A stretch of DNA of 64,000 nucleotides, from NCBI GenBank assembly GCA_050260275.1, contig JBLNBX010000216.1, forward strand, positions 1 to 64,000, written 5' to 3'. The notes beneath the pieces are model-generated. The model saw only the letters and a program-made list of their open reading frames with translations. It made no database searches and was not told where the DNA came from. Positions 41,568 to 50,347 of the stretch are shown here, piece by piece (positions within the stretch are counted from its first letter, which is position 1; every line of letters starts with the position of its first letter). This stretch comes from DATMXS01 sp050260275 (GTDB taxonomy: Bacteria > Acidobacteriota > Terriglobia > Bryobacterales > Bryobacteraceae). The position numbers were made by a program, and so were the translations under genes.

Positions 41568-42994
41568 ATGAGCCCCCCTCGTCCTGATTTTCGCAAGAGG
41601 CAGACCAAAATTGTCGCCACGCTCGGGCCGGCGACGGACGGCCCCGGCGTCATCGCACAGCTCGCCCAATCCGGGGCGGACGTTTTCCGCCTCAACCTGT
41701 CTCACGGCTCGCTCGCGGAGCACGCCGCGCGGATCGATCGCATCCGCGCCGAGGCACCTGCGGCCGCCATTCTCGCCGACCTTCAGGGTCCCAAGATCCG
41801 ACTCGGAATATTCGAAAACGGTTCAGCGGAGCTACAGACTGGGGACGAGTTCACGATAGCGACGGAAGAAGTCTCCGGCAACGCAGCGCGCGCCTCCACG
41901 ACGTACCGGGATTTCGCGCGCGACGTGAAGCCCGGCAATAGGGTGCTGCTCGCAGACGGCGCTGTCGAGCTGCGCGTGGAATCAACCGACGGCGTATCCG
42001 CACGGTGCAGAGTTATCTCCGGCGGCCGCGTTGGCGACCGCAAGGGTATCAACCTGCCCGGCGCTGAAATCAGCGCCCCGTCGCTCACGGAGAAGGATCG
42101 CAAGGATCTCGCGTTTGCGCTCGATCGCGGCGCAGATCTCATCGCGCTCTCGTTCGTCCGCCGCGCCGCGGACCTGCACGCGCTTCGCGAAGCGGTGGCG
42201 GGCGCATCGCGGCAGCCGCTGCTCGTGGCCAAGATCGAAAGGCCGAGGGCTGGCGCAACCTGGATGGCATCCTCGAGGCGGCGGACGGCGTCATGGTGGC
42301 GCGCGGCGACCTCGGCGTCGAGATGCCCGTTGACGAGATCCCGTTCATCCAGAAATCGATCATCCGGCGCGCACGCCGCCGCGGGCGGTTCGTCATCACC
42401 GCCACGCAGATGCTCGAATCCATGATTAACAGCCCGGCGGCCACACGCGCGGAAGTCAGCGACGTAGCGAACGCCATCTTCGACGGAACGGACGCCGTGA
42501 TGCTCTCCGCCGAAACGTCCGTCGGCAAGTATCCCGCGGCCGCGGTGCGCACGATGGCCTCAATCGCCTGCGCTGCCGACTCGCATCGCGAGTTCGGTTC
42601 GTGGGAGGATCTGCACGGCGAGCCCGGCGCGAGCGACCCCGCCATCGTCGCGTCCGCCGTCTACGAAGCGGCGCTATCGACGCACGTGCGCGCGATCGCC
42701 GTGTTCACGATAACCGGTTCGAGCGCGCGGCTCATATCGCGCCTGCGCCCTCCGGATCCGGTGTACGCCTTCACGCCTTCGACGGACACAGCGCGCGCTC
42801 TCGCCATCAGCTACGGCATCGAGCCCGTGATCGCGCCAGACCTCCGCTCCGCCGACGAGATCTTTGCCTACGTGAACCGGGCCGTTAAGGAGCGGGGATG
42901 GGCCGCGCCCGGCGAGGCGATAGCTATCGTGGCCGGAGTGCCCGTGGGCGTGCCTGGGACGACGAATTTGCTGAAGCTACACCGCGTGAGCTGA
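41568..42994 (+). pseudogene. pyk: pyruvate kinase interrupted by a -1 frameshift (possible sequence error)
   Basis: The 5-prime frame runs from ATG 41568 to TGA 42425 but matches pyruvate kinase only to about 42240: KRQTKIVATLGPATDG, FRLNLSHGS, ADLQGPKIRLG, LIALSFVRRAADL, VAKIE. From 42241 the family continues in another frame: AEGWRNLDGILEAADGVMVARGDLGVE, VITATQMLESMI, NAIFDGTDAVMLSAETSVGKYP. One missing base in the GAAAGG run at 42237-42242 (expected GAAAAGG, giving KIEKAE) restores a single 475-residue enzyme of normal length. Both halves look well conserved, so decay has not progressed: either a sequencing/assembly error, a very recent mutation, or programmed -1 shifting. No other pyk is in the window. 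Confidence 0.88.
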
Positions 42995-43012
42995 GTCGCC
43001 GGGCACCTTAGA

Positions 43013-43693
43013 ATGAAAATAGTGCGCCTGCTCATATTCGATCTCGACGGCACCCTTGTGGATTCGAAGGACGACCTTGCGAACTCGGTCAATGCCACTC
43101 TTGCCTGGATGAATTTGCCGCCGCTCGACCCGCATACCGTGTCCTCCTACGTCGGCAACGGCGCGCCCATGCTGATGCGGCGCGCGCTGGGCGAGCAGGC
43201 GAGCGAGGCGGACGTGGCTCGCGCGCTCGAGTACTTCCTGAAACACTACGAGGAGCACGAGCTCGACGTGACACGGCCGTACCCGGGCATCCCGGAGGCG
43301 CTTGAGGAGCTGCGCCGCGAGGGCGCCATCATGGCCGTGCTCACGAACAAGCCTGTCCGTATGAGCGGCCGCATCCTGGAGGGGCTCGGGCTGCGCGACT
43401 ACTTCGTGCGCCTCTACGGCGGAAACAGCCTCCCACGGAAGAAGCCAGACCCCATCGGGGTCGAGACCCTGCTCCACGAACTCCGTATGGAGCGCGAAGA
43501 AGCCATCATGATCGGCGACAGCGCCGTGGACGTCCGCACCGCGCGCAACGCCGGCATCCGTTCGCTCGGCGTCACCTACGGCTTCCAGCCGGAGAGCTTC
43601 GAGACGGATCCGCCGGATATGATGGTAGACCGGGCTGAAGACATCCCCCGGGCGGTTCTTGCAGATCTATCTTCGCGAGGTGCGCAATCATGA
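43013..43693 (+). CDS. gph: HAD-family phosphatase, phosphoglycolate phosphatase type
   Basis: 226 residues. HAD motif I LLIFDLDGTLVDSKDDL, motif II AVLTNKP, motif III KKPDP, motif IV MIGDSAVDVRTARNAG, cap domain between motifs I and II. Matches Gph/PGP: removes phosphate from 2-phosphoglycolate, a product of DNA repair. Related HAD enzymes with other substrates cannot be ruled out. Starts 18 bp after pyk; stop overlaps the next gene as ATGA. Confidence 0.88.
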   Translation: MKIVRLLIFDLDGTLVDSKDDLANSVNATLAWMNLPPLDPHTVSSYVGNGAPMLMRRALGEQASEADVARALEYFLKHYEEHELDVTRPYPGIPEALEELRREGAIMAVLTNKPVRMSGRILEGLGLRDYFVRLYGGNSLPRKKPDPIGVETLLHELRMEREEAIMIGDSAVDVRTARNAGIRSLGVTYGFQPESFETDPPDMMVDRAEDIPRAVLADLSSRGAQS

Positions 43694-43863
43694 CCTACCA
43701 GCCGGGCACAAAGGCCCCCGAGCGTGGCATCTACTGGTGCAGCGTGTGCAAGCTGCCGGTCCGTTTCGAGAAGGACCAGGAGCTTCCGGAGTGCCGCAAC
43801 AAGTGCGGGCGGGGACGCTGGGAACTGGTTAAGCAGGAGGAGACTCCGCAACAGGCCTCGTAG
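43690..43863 (+). CDS. 57-residue zinc-ribbon protein coupled to gph
   Basis: ATG 43690 overlaps the gph stop; TAG at 43861. Sequence begins MTYQPGTKAPERGIYWCSVC and has four cysteines as WCSVC and ECRNKC, a CxxC-CxxxC zinc ribbon, with KLPVRFEKDQELPEC between. The GxKAPxxGxY opening is like that of YjzC-type small proteins. Function unknown; the overlap implies co-translation with the phosphatase. Confidence 0.75.
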   Translation: MTYQPGTKAPERGIYWCSVCKLPVRFEKDQELPECRNKCGRGRWELVKQEETPQQAS

Positions 43864-44124
43864 ACCAGTGATTGAAGCGCACCGCCCGGAGTGGAACGCG
43901 GCGGTGTGCGTGTGACCCGTCCCGGACGGGCGGAGGGAGCCCGAATGGCCATCCGGGGCGGCTGAAGCCCGCGAAAGCGCCGGGCCGGCGACGGGGCTTC
44001 AGGCGAGCAGATCACGTTTTGGGGAACCCCCGGAACAACCGGTCCGTTTGCATGCCCAAACCCACGGTTCGAGGCGGTTGCGCCGGGCCGCAAGCGGTAC
44101 ACTTACGCTAAAAGGGCTCCCACT
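43864..44124 (+). other. leader region of the malic enzyme gene with an inverted repeat
   Basis: 261 bp without a gene. CCCGTCCCGGACGGG-type dyad at about 43916-43930 may end the gph transcript, although no U-run follows. A second repeat CTGAAGCCC / GGGCTTCAG (43962-43970 / 43994-44002) encloses further GC pairs and could form a structured leader. I do not recognise a known riboswitch class. Confidence 0.4.
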
Positions 44125-46407
44125 ATGGCTATCCGCAAAGAAGACGCACTGGAGTACCACGCTCTACCAACTCCCGGGAAGGTGTCCGTCCAGCCAACCA
44201 AGGCGTGCCGCACGCAGCGCGACCTGAGCCTGGCTTACACGCCCGGCGTCGCCGTGCCCTGCCTTGAGATCGAACGCGATCCCTCGCTTGCATACCGGTA
44301 CACGAGCAAGGGCAATCTTGTCGCCGTCGTTTCAAATGGCACAGCCGTGCTCGGCCTCGGCAACATCGGCGCGCTGGCCGGCAAGCCGGTGATGGAAGGC
44401 AAGGGCGTGCTGTTCAAGCGCTTCGCGGACATCGACGTCTTCGACATCGAACTGGCCACCGAAGATCCCAAGGAGATCATCCGCGCCTGCCAGTTGCTGG
44501 AGCCTACGTTCGGCGGGATCAATCTCGAGGACATCAAGGCGCCCGAGTGCTTCGAGATCGAGCAGGAGCTGCAGCGCACGATGAAGATCCCCGTGTTTCA
44601 CGATGACCAGCACGGGACCGCCATCATCTCCGGAGCCGCTCTCATCAACGCGCTTGAGCTTGCAGGGAAGGACATCGCCAGCATCAGGATGGTAATCAAT
44701 GGCGCGGGCGCGAGCGCCATTTCGTGCGCCGAGCACTACATCCGCCTCGGCGTGCGGCGCGAGAACATCCTGATGTGCGACACGAAGGGCGTTCTCTACA
44801 CCGGCCGCACCGAGAACATGAACTCCTTCAAAGCCCGCTTCGCACGCGAGACGCGAGCGCGAACGCTGGCCGAAGCCGTGCGCGGAGCCGACGTCCTGGT
44901 GGGTCTGTCGTGCGCGAACTGCTTCACGCCCGAGATGCTCCAGAGTATGGCGCCGAACCCGATCGTCTTCGCGATGGCGAACCCGGACCCTGAGATTTCC
45001 TACGAGGCGGCCTTGGCTGCGCGCTCGGACATCATCATGTGCACCGGCCGGTCGGATTTCCCCAACCAGGTGAACAACGTGCTGGGGTTCCCGTTCATCT
45101 TCCGCGGGGCGCTGGACGTGCGCGCGACGGCCATCAACGACGAGATGAAGCTGGCGGCGACGCGCGCGCTCGCGGCGCTCGCAAAGGAGGACGTGCCCGA
45201 CTCCGTCCGCGCCGCCTACGGCGTCGAGCACATGGAGTTCGGGCGCGAGTACATCATTCCCAAGCCCTTCGACCCGCGCGTGCTCATATGGGAAGCCGCG
45301 GCCGTGGCGCAGGCGGCCATCGAGACCGGTGTCGCGCAGGTTCAGATCGATATCGAAGAGTACAAGGAACAACTCGAGCGCCGCCTTGGAAAGTCGCGCG
45401 AGATCATGCGCCTCGTTATGCACGAAGCCTCCACCGCGCCGCAGCGGATCGTGTTTCCCGAGGGCGACCAGGGCAAGATCCTGCGCGCCTGCCACATCCT
45501 GGTGGAGGAGAGTATCGCGGTTCCCATCCTGCTCGGCAACGAGGAGCAGATCCGCCGCACGGCGGAAGAGTTGCGCGTGGATTTGCAGGGCGTGCGCATA
45601 GTGGATCCGGCCACCTCGCCGGATCTCGAGCGCTACGCCGAGGTGCTCTACACGCAGCGCCAGCGCAAGGGCGTCACGCGCCGTGAGGCGCGCGAGATGA
45701 TCCTCAACAAGAACACCTTCGCTGCCGTGATGGTGCAGCTTGGCGACGCCGACGCCCTGGTTGCGGGGCTCACGCAGCACTACCCGGATACCATCCGCCC
45801 GGCGCTGCAAGTCATCCCGGTCCGAGAAGGGCTGCACCGCGTCTCAGGCGTGTATATGCTGATCACGCCCAAGCGCGACATCTACTTCCTGGCGGACTGC
45901 ACTGTGAACATCGAGCCGTCCTCGGAGGATCTCGCGGAGATTGCGATCACGACTGCCGAGATGGCGCGCCGCTTCAACGTGGAGCCCCGCGTGGCGATGC
46001 TTTCCTTCTCGAACTTCGGCAGCACGCGCCATCCGCTCGCGGAAAAGGTGCGCCGGGCCGTCGAGATCGTGCGATCGCGCGAGCCGAACCTCATCATCGA
46101 CGGCGAGATGCAGGCCGACACGGCGGTGGTGCCGGAGATCATCGAGAGCACATACCCGTTCAGCACGCTGAAGGGCGGCGCCAACGTGCTGGTTTTCCCG
46201 AACCTGGAGGCCGCGAACATCGCCTACAAGCTGCTGGCGCGAATCGGAGGCGCGGAGGTGATCGGCCCGATCCTCACCGGCACGTCCAAGCCCGTACACG
46301 TGCTTCAACGCGACGCTGAGGTAAACGACATCGTCAATGTCGCGGCCATTGCAGCGGTGGACGCCCAGGCGTCCAAGAAGCGGCGTGCCGCGGACGGGAA
46401 GGTATAG
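44125..46407 (+). CDS. maeB: NADP-type malic enzyme fused to phosphotransacetylase-like domain
   Basis: 760 residues, the MaeB length. Malic domain: LSLAYTPGVAVPCLEIERD, catalytic lysine region TSKGNLVAVVSNGTAVLGLG, EGKGVLFKRFADIDVFDIEL, metal site FHDDQHGTAI, nucleotide site VINGAGASAISCAEHY. Residues about 430-755 are the PTA-like domain (RIVFPEGDQGKILRAC, TFAAVMVQLGDADALV, KGGANVLVFPNLEAANIAYKLL), regulatory rather than catalytic in characterised MaeB. Oxidises malate to pyruvate with NADP. It lies near pyk, both feeding the pyruvate node. Confidence 0.95.
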   Translation: MAIRKEDALEYHALPTPGKVSVQPTKACRTQRDLSLAYTPGVAVPCLEIERDPSLAYRYTSKGNLVAVVSNGTAVLGLGNIGALAGKPVMEGKGVLFKRFADIDVFDIELATEDPKEIIRACQLLEPTFGGINLEDIKAPECFEIEQELQRTMKIPVFHDDQHGTAIISGAALINALELAGKDIASIRMVINGAGASAISCAEHYIRLGVRRENILMCDTKGVLYTGRTENMNSFKARFARETRARTLAEAVRGADVLVGLSCANCFTPEMLQSMAPNPIVFAMANPDPEISYEAALAARSDIIMCTGRSDFPNQVNNVLGFPFIFRGALDVRATAINDEMKLAATRALAALAKEDVPDSVRAAYGVEHMEFGREYIIPKPFDPRVLIWEAAAVAQAAIETGVAQVQIDIEEYKEQLERRLGKSREIMRLVMHEASTAPQRIVFPEGDQGKILRACHILVEESIAVPILLGNEEQIRRTAEELRVDLQGVRIVDPATSPDLERYAEVLYTQRQRKGVTRREAREMILNKNTFAAVMVQLGDADALVAGLTQHYPDTIRPALQVIPVREGLHRVSGVYMLITPKRDIYFLADCTVNIEPSSEDLAEIAITTAEMARRFNVEPRVAMLSFSNFGSTRHPLAEKVRRAVEIVRSREPNLIIDGEMQADTAVVPEIIESTYPFSTLKGGANVLVFPNLEAANIAYKLLARIGGAEVIGPILTGTSKPVHVLQRDAEVNDIVNVAAIAAVDAQASKKRRAADGKV

Positions 46408-46589
46408 AGCGCAGCTCAGCGCGCGATGCCGAGGTTCGCGCTGCTTATTCTCCCGAACCCGCTCCCGATCCAATGGATCCGGCGCGGACGCGGCCGTTCG
46501 CGCCCTTCAGGCGGCGGGTGACGGGCGATGCCGAATATGCCGCACCCGCCCGCTCCGAGAAACTCAGGAAACCTGAAGCTCGGGGCTCG
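46408..46589. other. intergenic region between convergent maeB and leuS
   Basis: 182 bp with no gene. An open frame entering leuS antisense has no family resemblance. No clear terminator with a U-run is seen on either strand. Confidence 0.4.
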
Positions 46590-49046
46590 TCATCCTTTGA
46601 CGACGATATTTACCAGCTTGTCGGGCACAACCACGAGCTTCACGACTTGCTTGCCTGCAATGTAAGACGCTATCTTCTCGTCGCTCGTAGCCAGGCGCTC
46701 CAGTTCCTCCCGCGATGAGCCGGGCGCGGCGTAAACCTTCGCCCGCAGCTTGCCGTTTATCTGAACCGGTATTTCCAGTTCCTCCTCGCGAGCCAGTTCC
46801 GGGTCGTACTGGGGCCAGGGCTGCCGGAATACAGGGCCCTCACGGCCCAGCTCCTCCCACAGCTCCTGAGCGAGGTACGGAGTGAACGGACCGAGCATCA
46901 GCGCCAGCTTCTCGACGATCTCAGCCAGCGCGCCGCCAGAGAGCCCTTCCTCCTGCGCGTGCAGCTCGTTCATCAGCTCCATCAGCGCGGCTATGGAGGT
47001 GTTGAAGTGCCAGCGGGATTCGAAGTCCTCCGTAACTTTCTTGACGGTCTGGTGCAGCTTGCGCAGTGCCTTTATGTCGGCTTCCGTGCGCTCGCCGCCT
47101 CCCGCGCGGGCCTTTTCGGCGTTGCGCGTGACGAAGCGGTAGACGCGGCTCACGAACCGGTACTGTCCCTCAACGCCCGATTCGATCCACTCCATGTCGC
47201 GCTCGGGAGGAGCGGCGAACAGCGTGAATAGCCGGCATGTGTCGGCGCCGAACTTTTCGACCATCTCGTTGGGGTCTACTATGTTCCCCTTGGACTTCGA
47301 CATGGCCGTGCCGTTCTTGAGCACCATGCCCTGTGTAAACAGGTTGGCGGCGGGCTCGGAATTGGTAATAAGGCCCAGATCGCGCATGACCTTCGTCCAG
47401 AAGCGCGAATAGATCAGGTGCAGGATGGCGTGAGTGACTCCTCCGATGTACTGGTCGATGGGGAACCACGGCTGCGCTTTGGCGGGGTCGAACGGCGCCT
47501 TATCGTTGTGCGGGTCGCAGTAGCGGTAGAAGTACCAGGAGGAGTCCACGAAAGTGTCCATCGTGTCGCTCTCGCGGCGGCCCGGGCCTCCGCATGATGG
47601 GCACTTCACGTTCATGAACTCGGGCACGGCCTCAAGAGGCGAGCGGCCCTTGCCGGTGATAGGGATGCCGAGCGGCAGAACCACCGGCAGATCCTTCTCC
47701 GGAACGGGAACGATGCCGCACCGCTCGCAGTGGATCATCGGGATGGGCGTGCCCCAATAGCGCTGCCGCGAGATGCCCCAGTCGCGAAGGCGGTAGGTTA
47801 CCGAGGCCTTGCCGAAGCCCTCGCGCTCAGCCTTTTCGCACATGCGGCGGCGCGCTTCTGCGCTGGGAAGCCCGGAGAACTCGCCGGAGTTTTCCGTGAT
47901 GCCGTTCTCGGTGAACGCCTGCTGCATCTCGGATTCAACGGCGAGCTCGCCATCGGCGGGCCGGATCACCGGGCGCACGGCGATGCCGTACTTGCGGCAG
48001 AACTCGAAATCGCGCTCGTCGTGCGCAGGCACGGCCATGATCGCCCCCGTGCCGTACTCGAGCAGTACGAAGTTGCCAACCCAGATCGGGATGCGCTCGC
48101 CGCTGTACGGGTTTATGGCGTAGTGGCCGGTGAAGAAGCCTTCTTTTTCGAGGTCGCCCGCGTCCTTGCGGCGCTGCGCCTCGACCATGGCAGCCAGGCG
48201 CGGCTGGTCGGCCGTGGCAACCAGTTCCGCGGCCATCGGGTGCGCCGGCGCGAGGATCACGCAGGTGGCGCCGTAGATGGTGTCCACGCGCGTGGTGAAG
48301 ACGCGGATCGGCCGGCCGCTGGCCTCGTGACGGAAATCGATCTCCGCGCCTTCGGAGCGGCCTATCCAGTTCCGCTGCATCGTGAGGACACGCTCCGGCC
48401 AGCCGCTTTCGAGTTCCTTCGTGCATTCGAGCAGTTCGTCGGCGTAGGCGGTGATGCGCAGGAACCACTGGTCGAGCTCGCGCTGTTCCACCGGCGTTGT
48501 TTCATGACGCCAGCAGCAGCCCTCCACCACCTGCTCGTTTGCGAGCGTGGTGGCGCACTCGGGGCACCAGTTCACGGTTGACTTCTTGCGGTAGGCCAGC
48601 CCGCGCTCGTACATCTTCAGGAAGAACCACTGGTTCCAGCGGTAGTACTCCGGCTCGCAGGTGGTAACCTCGCGAGACCAGTCATAGCTGAAGCTGAAGC
48701 GCCGGAGCTGATGGCGCATGAAGTCGATGTTCGAGATGGTCCACTCGCGCGGGTCGCGTTTGTTCTTGATGGCGGCGTTCTCTGCCGGCAGACCGAATGC
48801 GTCCCACCCCATCGGGTGCAGCACGTTGAACCCGCGCATCCACTTGTAGCGGGCCAGCGTGTCGCCAATGGAGTAGTTCCGCACGTGTCCCATGTGCAGC
48901 CGCCCGCTCGGGTAGGGGAACATCTCGAGCACGTAATAACGGGGCAGCGAGGGGTCGTCCGAGATCCGGTAGAGCTCCGGGTCGGAATCCCAGCGCGCGT
49001 GCCATTTCTGTTCTATTGCTTGGTGGTTGTAGGTCTTTTCCGGCAT
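46590..49046 (-). CDS. leuS: leucine--tRNA ligase
   Basis: 818 residues, bacterial type. HIGH motif as EMFPYPSGRLHMGHVRNY, zinc/editing insertion with CPECATTLANEQVVEG and CERCGIVPVPEKDLPV, KMSKS as AMSKSKGNIVDPNE, tryptophan-rich start DYxAIEQKWHARW-like NHQAIEQKWHARWD. Charges tRNA-Leu; the CP1 domain hydrolyses mischarged products. The nfo stop lies 34 bp inside this gene, so the two are co-transcribed. Confidence 0.97.
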   Translation of the reverse strand: MPEKTYNHQAIEQKWHARWDSDPELYRISDDPSLPRYYVLEMFPYPSGRLHMGHVRNYSIGDTLARYKWMRGFNVLHPMGWDAFGLPAENAAIKNKRDPREWTISNIDFMRHQLRRFSFSYDWSREVTTCEPEYYRWNQWFFLKMYERGLAYRKKSTVNWCPECATTLANEQVVEGCCWRHETTPVEQRELDQWFLRITAYADELLECTKELESGWPERVLTMQRNWIGRSEGAEIDFRHEASGRPIRVFTTRVDTIYGATCVILAPAHPMAAELVATADQPRLAAMVEAQRRKDAGDLEKEGFFTGHYAINPYSGERIPIWVGNFVLLEYGTGAIMAVPAHDERDFEFCRKYGIAVRPVIRPADGELAVESEMQQAFTENGITENSGEFSGLPSAEARRRMCEKAEREGFGKASVTYRLRDWGISRQRYWGTPIPMIHCERCGIVPVPEKDLPVVLPLGIPITGKGRSPLEAVPEFMNVKCPSCGGPGRRESDTMDTFVDSSWYFYRYCDPHNDKAPFDPAKAQPWFPIDQYIGGVTHAILHLIYSRFWTKVMRDLGLITNSEPAANLFTQGMVLKNGTAMSKSKGNIVDPNEMVEKFGADTCRLFTLFAAPPERDMEWIESGVEGQYRFVSRVYRFVTRNAEKARAGGGERTEADIKALRKLHQTVKKVTEDFESRWHFNTSIAALMELMNELHAQEEGLSGGALAEIVEKLALMLGPFTPYLAQELWEELGREGPVFRQPWPQYDPELAREEELEIPVQINGKLRAKVYAAPGSSREELERLATSDEKIASYIAGKQVVKLVVVPDKLVNIVVKG

Positions 49047-49888
49047 AGCGATTTCAGCATCTCGACGTTGCGGACGGCGTCTTGCTCGCGGTCGTGCGGA
49101 GTCTCCAGTATGAACGGTTTGCCGCGGAGCTTCGGGTGCGCGAGGATGCGGCGGAACCCCTCCGCGCCGATGTAGCCCTCGCCGATGTGGGCGTGGCGGT
49201 CGTGGCGCGAGCCGAGGCGCGTTTTCGAATCGTTCGCGTGGATCACCTTGACGTTCGCGAGCCCGAAGGACGCTTCGGCGTCCCGCACCATGGCGCGCAA
49301 GCCCTCGGCTGTGGCGATATCATAGCCGCCGGCGTACAGGTGCGCCGTGTCGAGGCACAGCGCCACTGGCGTCTCAATCTCGTTCCGCGCCAGCTCCTGC
49401 ATAGCCTGCAACTCCTCGAAGCGCCCGCCGAGCTTGGTTCCGCCGCCGACGGTGTTCTCGAAAAGAATCGTAAGTCCTTTTGTTCTCAGTCCGCGCTCGG
49501 CGGACCTGACGGATTCCACGAGCGTCCTCACGCCTTCTTCCACGCCCTGACCGCCGTAGCTGCCCGGATGCACGACTAGGTACTCAGCGCCGATGGCTGC
49601 GGCGCGGTCGATTTCGCCGCGGAACGACTCGATCGAGAGCGCTCGCACGCCCTCCCCGGCCGCCGCGAGGTTGACGAGGTAGTTGGCGTGGACCACCAGC
49701 GGACTCAGGTCCAGACGCTCGCGCGCAGCCCTAAGCCGCTCGATCTGATAGGGATCGGGCCGTCCGGGGGCCCGCCACGTCCGGGGACTCGCAGAGAATA
49801 TCTGGAACGTGTTGGCGCCGGCGGCGGCCGCCCTCAGTGCTGCATTTTCCAGCGAACCCGAAATCGAGGTGTGAATCCCGATCCGCAG
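49013..49888 (-). CDS. nfo: endonuclease IV (deoxyribonuclease IV), likely CTG start
   Basis: The minus strand from 49888 encodes RIGIHTSISGSLENAALRAA, GANTFQIFSASPRTW, VVHANYLVNLA, VVHPGSYGG, ILFENTVGGG, LCLDTAHLYAGGYD, VKVIHANDSKTRLGSRHDRHAHIGEG and ILETPH, the standard metal-binding pattern of the Nfo TIM barrel. Homologues begin MLRIG or MRIG; here the codon before RIGIH is CTG (49888-49886) and no ATG, GTG or TTG precedes it in frame nearby. A start at GTG 49696 would delete the first 64 residues and part of the active site, so CTG or a small sequence error is the better reading. 291 residues. Cleaves DNA at AP sites. Confidence 0.85.
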   Translation of the reverse strand: MRIGIHTSISGSLENAALRAAAAGANTFQIFSASPRTWRAPGRPDPYQIERLRAARERLDLSPLVVHANYLVNLAAAGEGVRALSIESFRGEIDRAAAIGAEYLVVHPGSYGGQGVEEGVRTLVESVRSAERGLRTKGLTILFENTVGGGTKLGGRFEELQAMQELARNEIETPVALCLDTAHLYAGGYDIATAEGLRAMVRDAEASFGLANVKVIHANDSKTRLGSRHDRHAHIGEGYIGAEGFRRILAHPKLRGKPFILETPHDREQDAVRNVEMLKSLCRKRPTTTKQ

Positions 49889-50195
49889 AAGACTATGGTA
49901 ACAAAACGGTTTGCGGGAATCAGTTGAAAGGCCCGGAGGGACTCAGGCGGGGGAGGAATCGCGCCCTTGTGCGTGTCTGGAGGTGGAACCAGCGAACGCC
50001 AGCGGGGACGGTTGGAATCAAACTGCGCCGCCACCGGAAGCCGGACCAGGGGGTCCGACGCGGACGAGGGCGTCCGTCCCACGTCTGTCGTCGGCTGCCG
50101 GAATGCGTTCCGATGCCCTGGCGCGGGAGATGGCGTGGGCCCCAGTACGCGGCGCGGTGGCGGTTTGTAAAGACGGCGCCGGACAGCACGCGGGC
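49889..50195. other. intergenic region, no supported gene
   Basis: Overlapping open frames cover both strands as expected at this GC content, but none has a family motif or ribosome site. Several GC-rich dyads are present around 50045-50090. It should hold the nfo-leuS promoter, which I cannot place with confidence. Confidence 0.4.
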
Positions 50196-50312
50196 CTACT
50201 CGTAGAAGTTGCGCTCCCAGGTGTGCCGCCTGAGCACTGCGAGCGCCTTGGCATCCAGCGGGCCCTTGTCCGGCACGGCGCAGTTGGCCCGGACGTGGCG
50301 CAAAGCGCCCAT
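50196..50312 (-). CDS. possible 38-residue small protein
   Basis: ATG 50312 to TAG 50196 encodes MGALRHVRANCAVPDKGPLD followed by AKALAVLRRHTWERNFYE. Third codon positions are about 90% G/C and the C-terminus looks protein-like (helix then aromatic tail). No ribosome site or family is recognised. It could be a genuine micro-gene divergent from the gene at 50348 or the remnant of a longer one. Confidence 0.35.
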   Translation of the reverse strand: MGALRHVRANCAVPDKGPLDAKALAVLRRHTWERNFYE

Positions 50313-50347
50313 CCCGGGATGATTCCGGCGCCGGCCGCTGGCGTATT

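Noticed and set aside
42139..42645. Minus-strand open frame across the pyk frameshift
   Set aside because: No family resemblance; sense strand continues pyruvate kinase on both sides.
44332..45837. 501-codon open frame antisense to maeB
   Set aside because: Shadow frame with His/Arg/Val-rich composition typical of antisense translation; no domain seen.
46473..46718. Plus-strand frame between maeB and leuS
   Set aside because: Mostly antisense to the leuS 3-prime end and without motifs.
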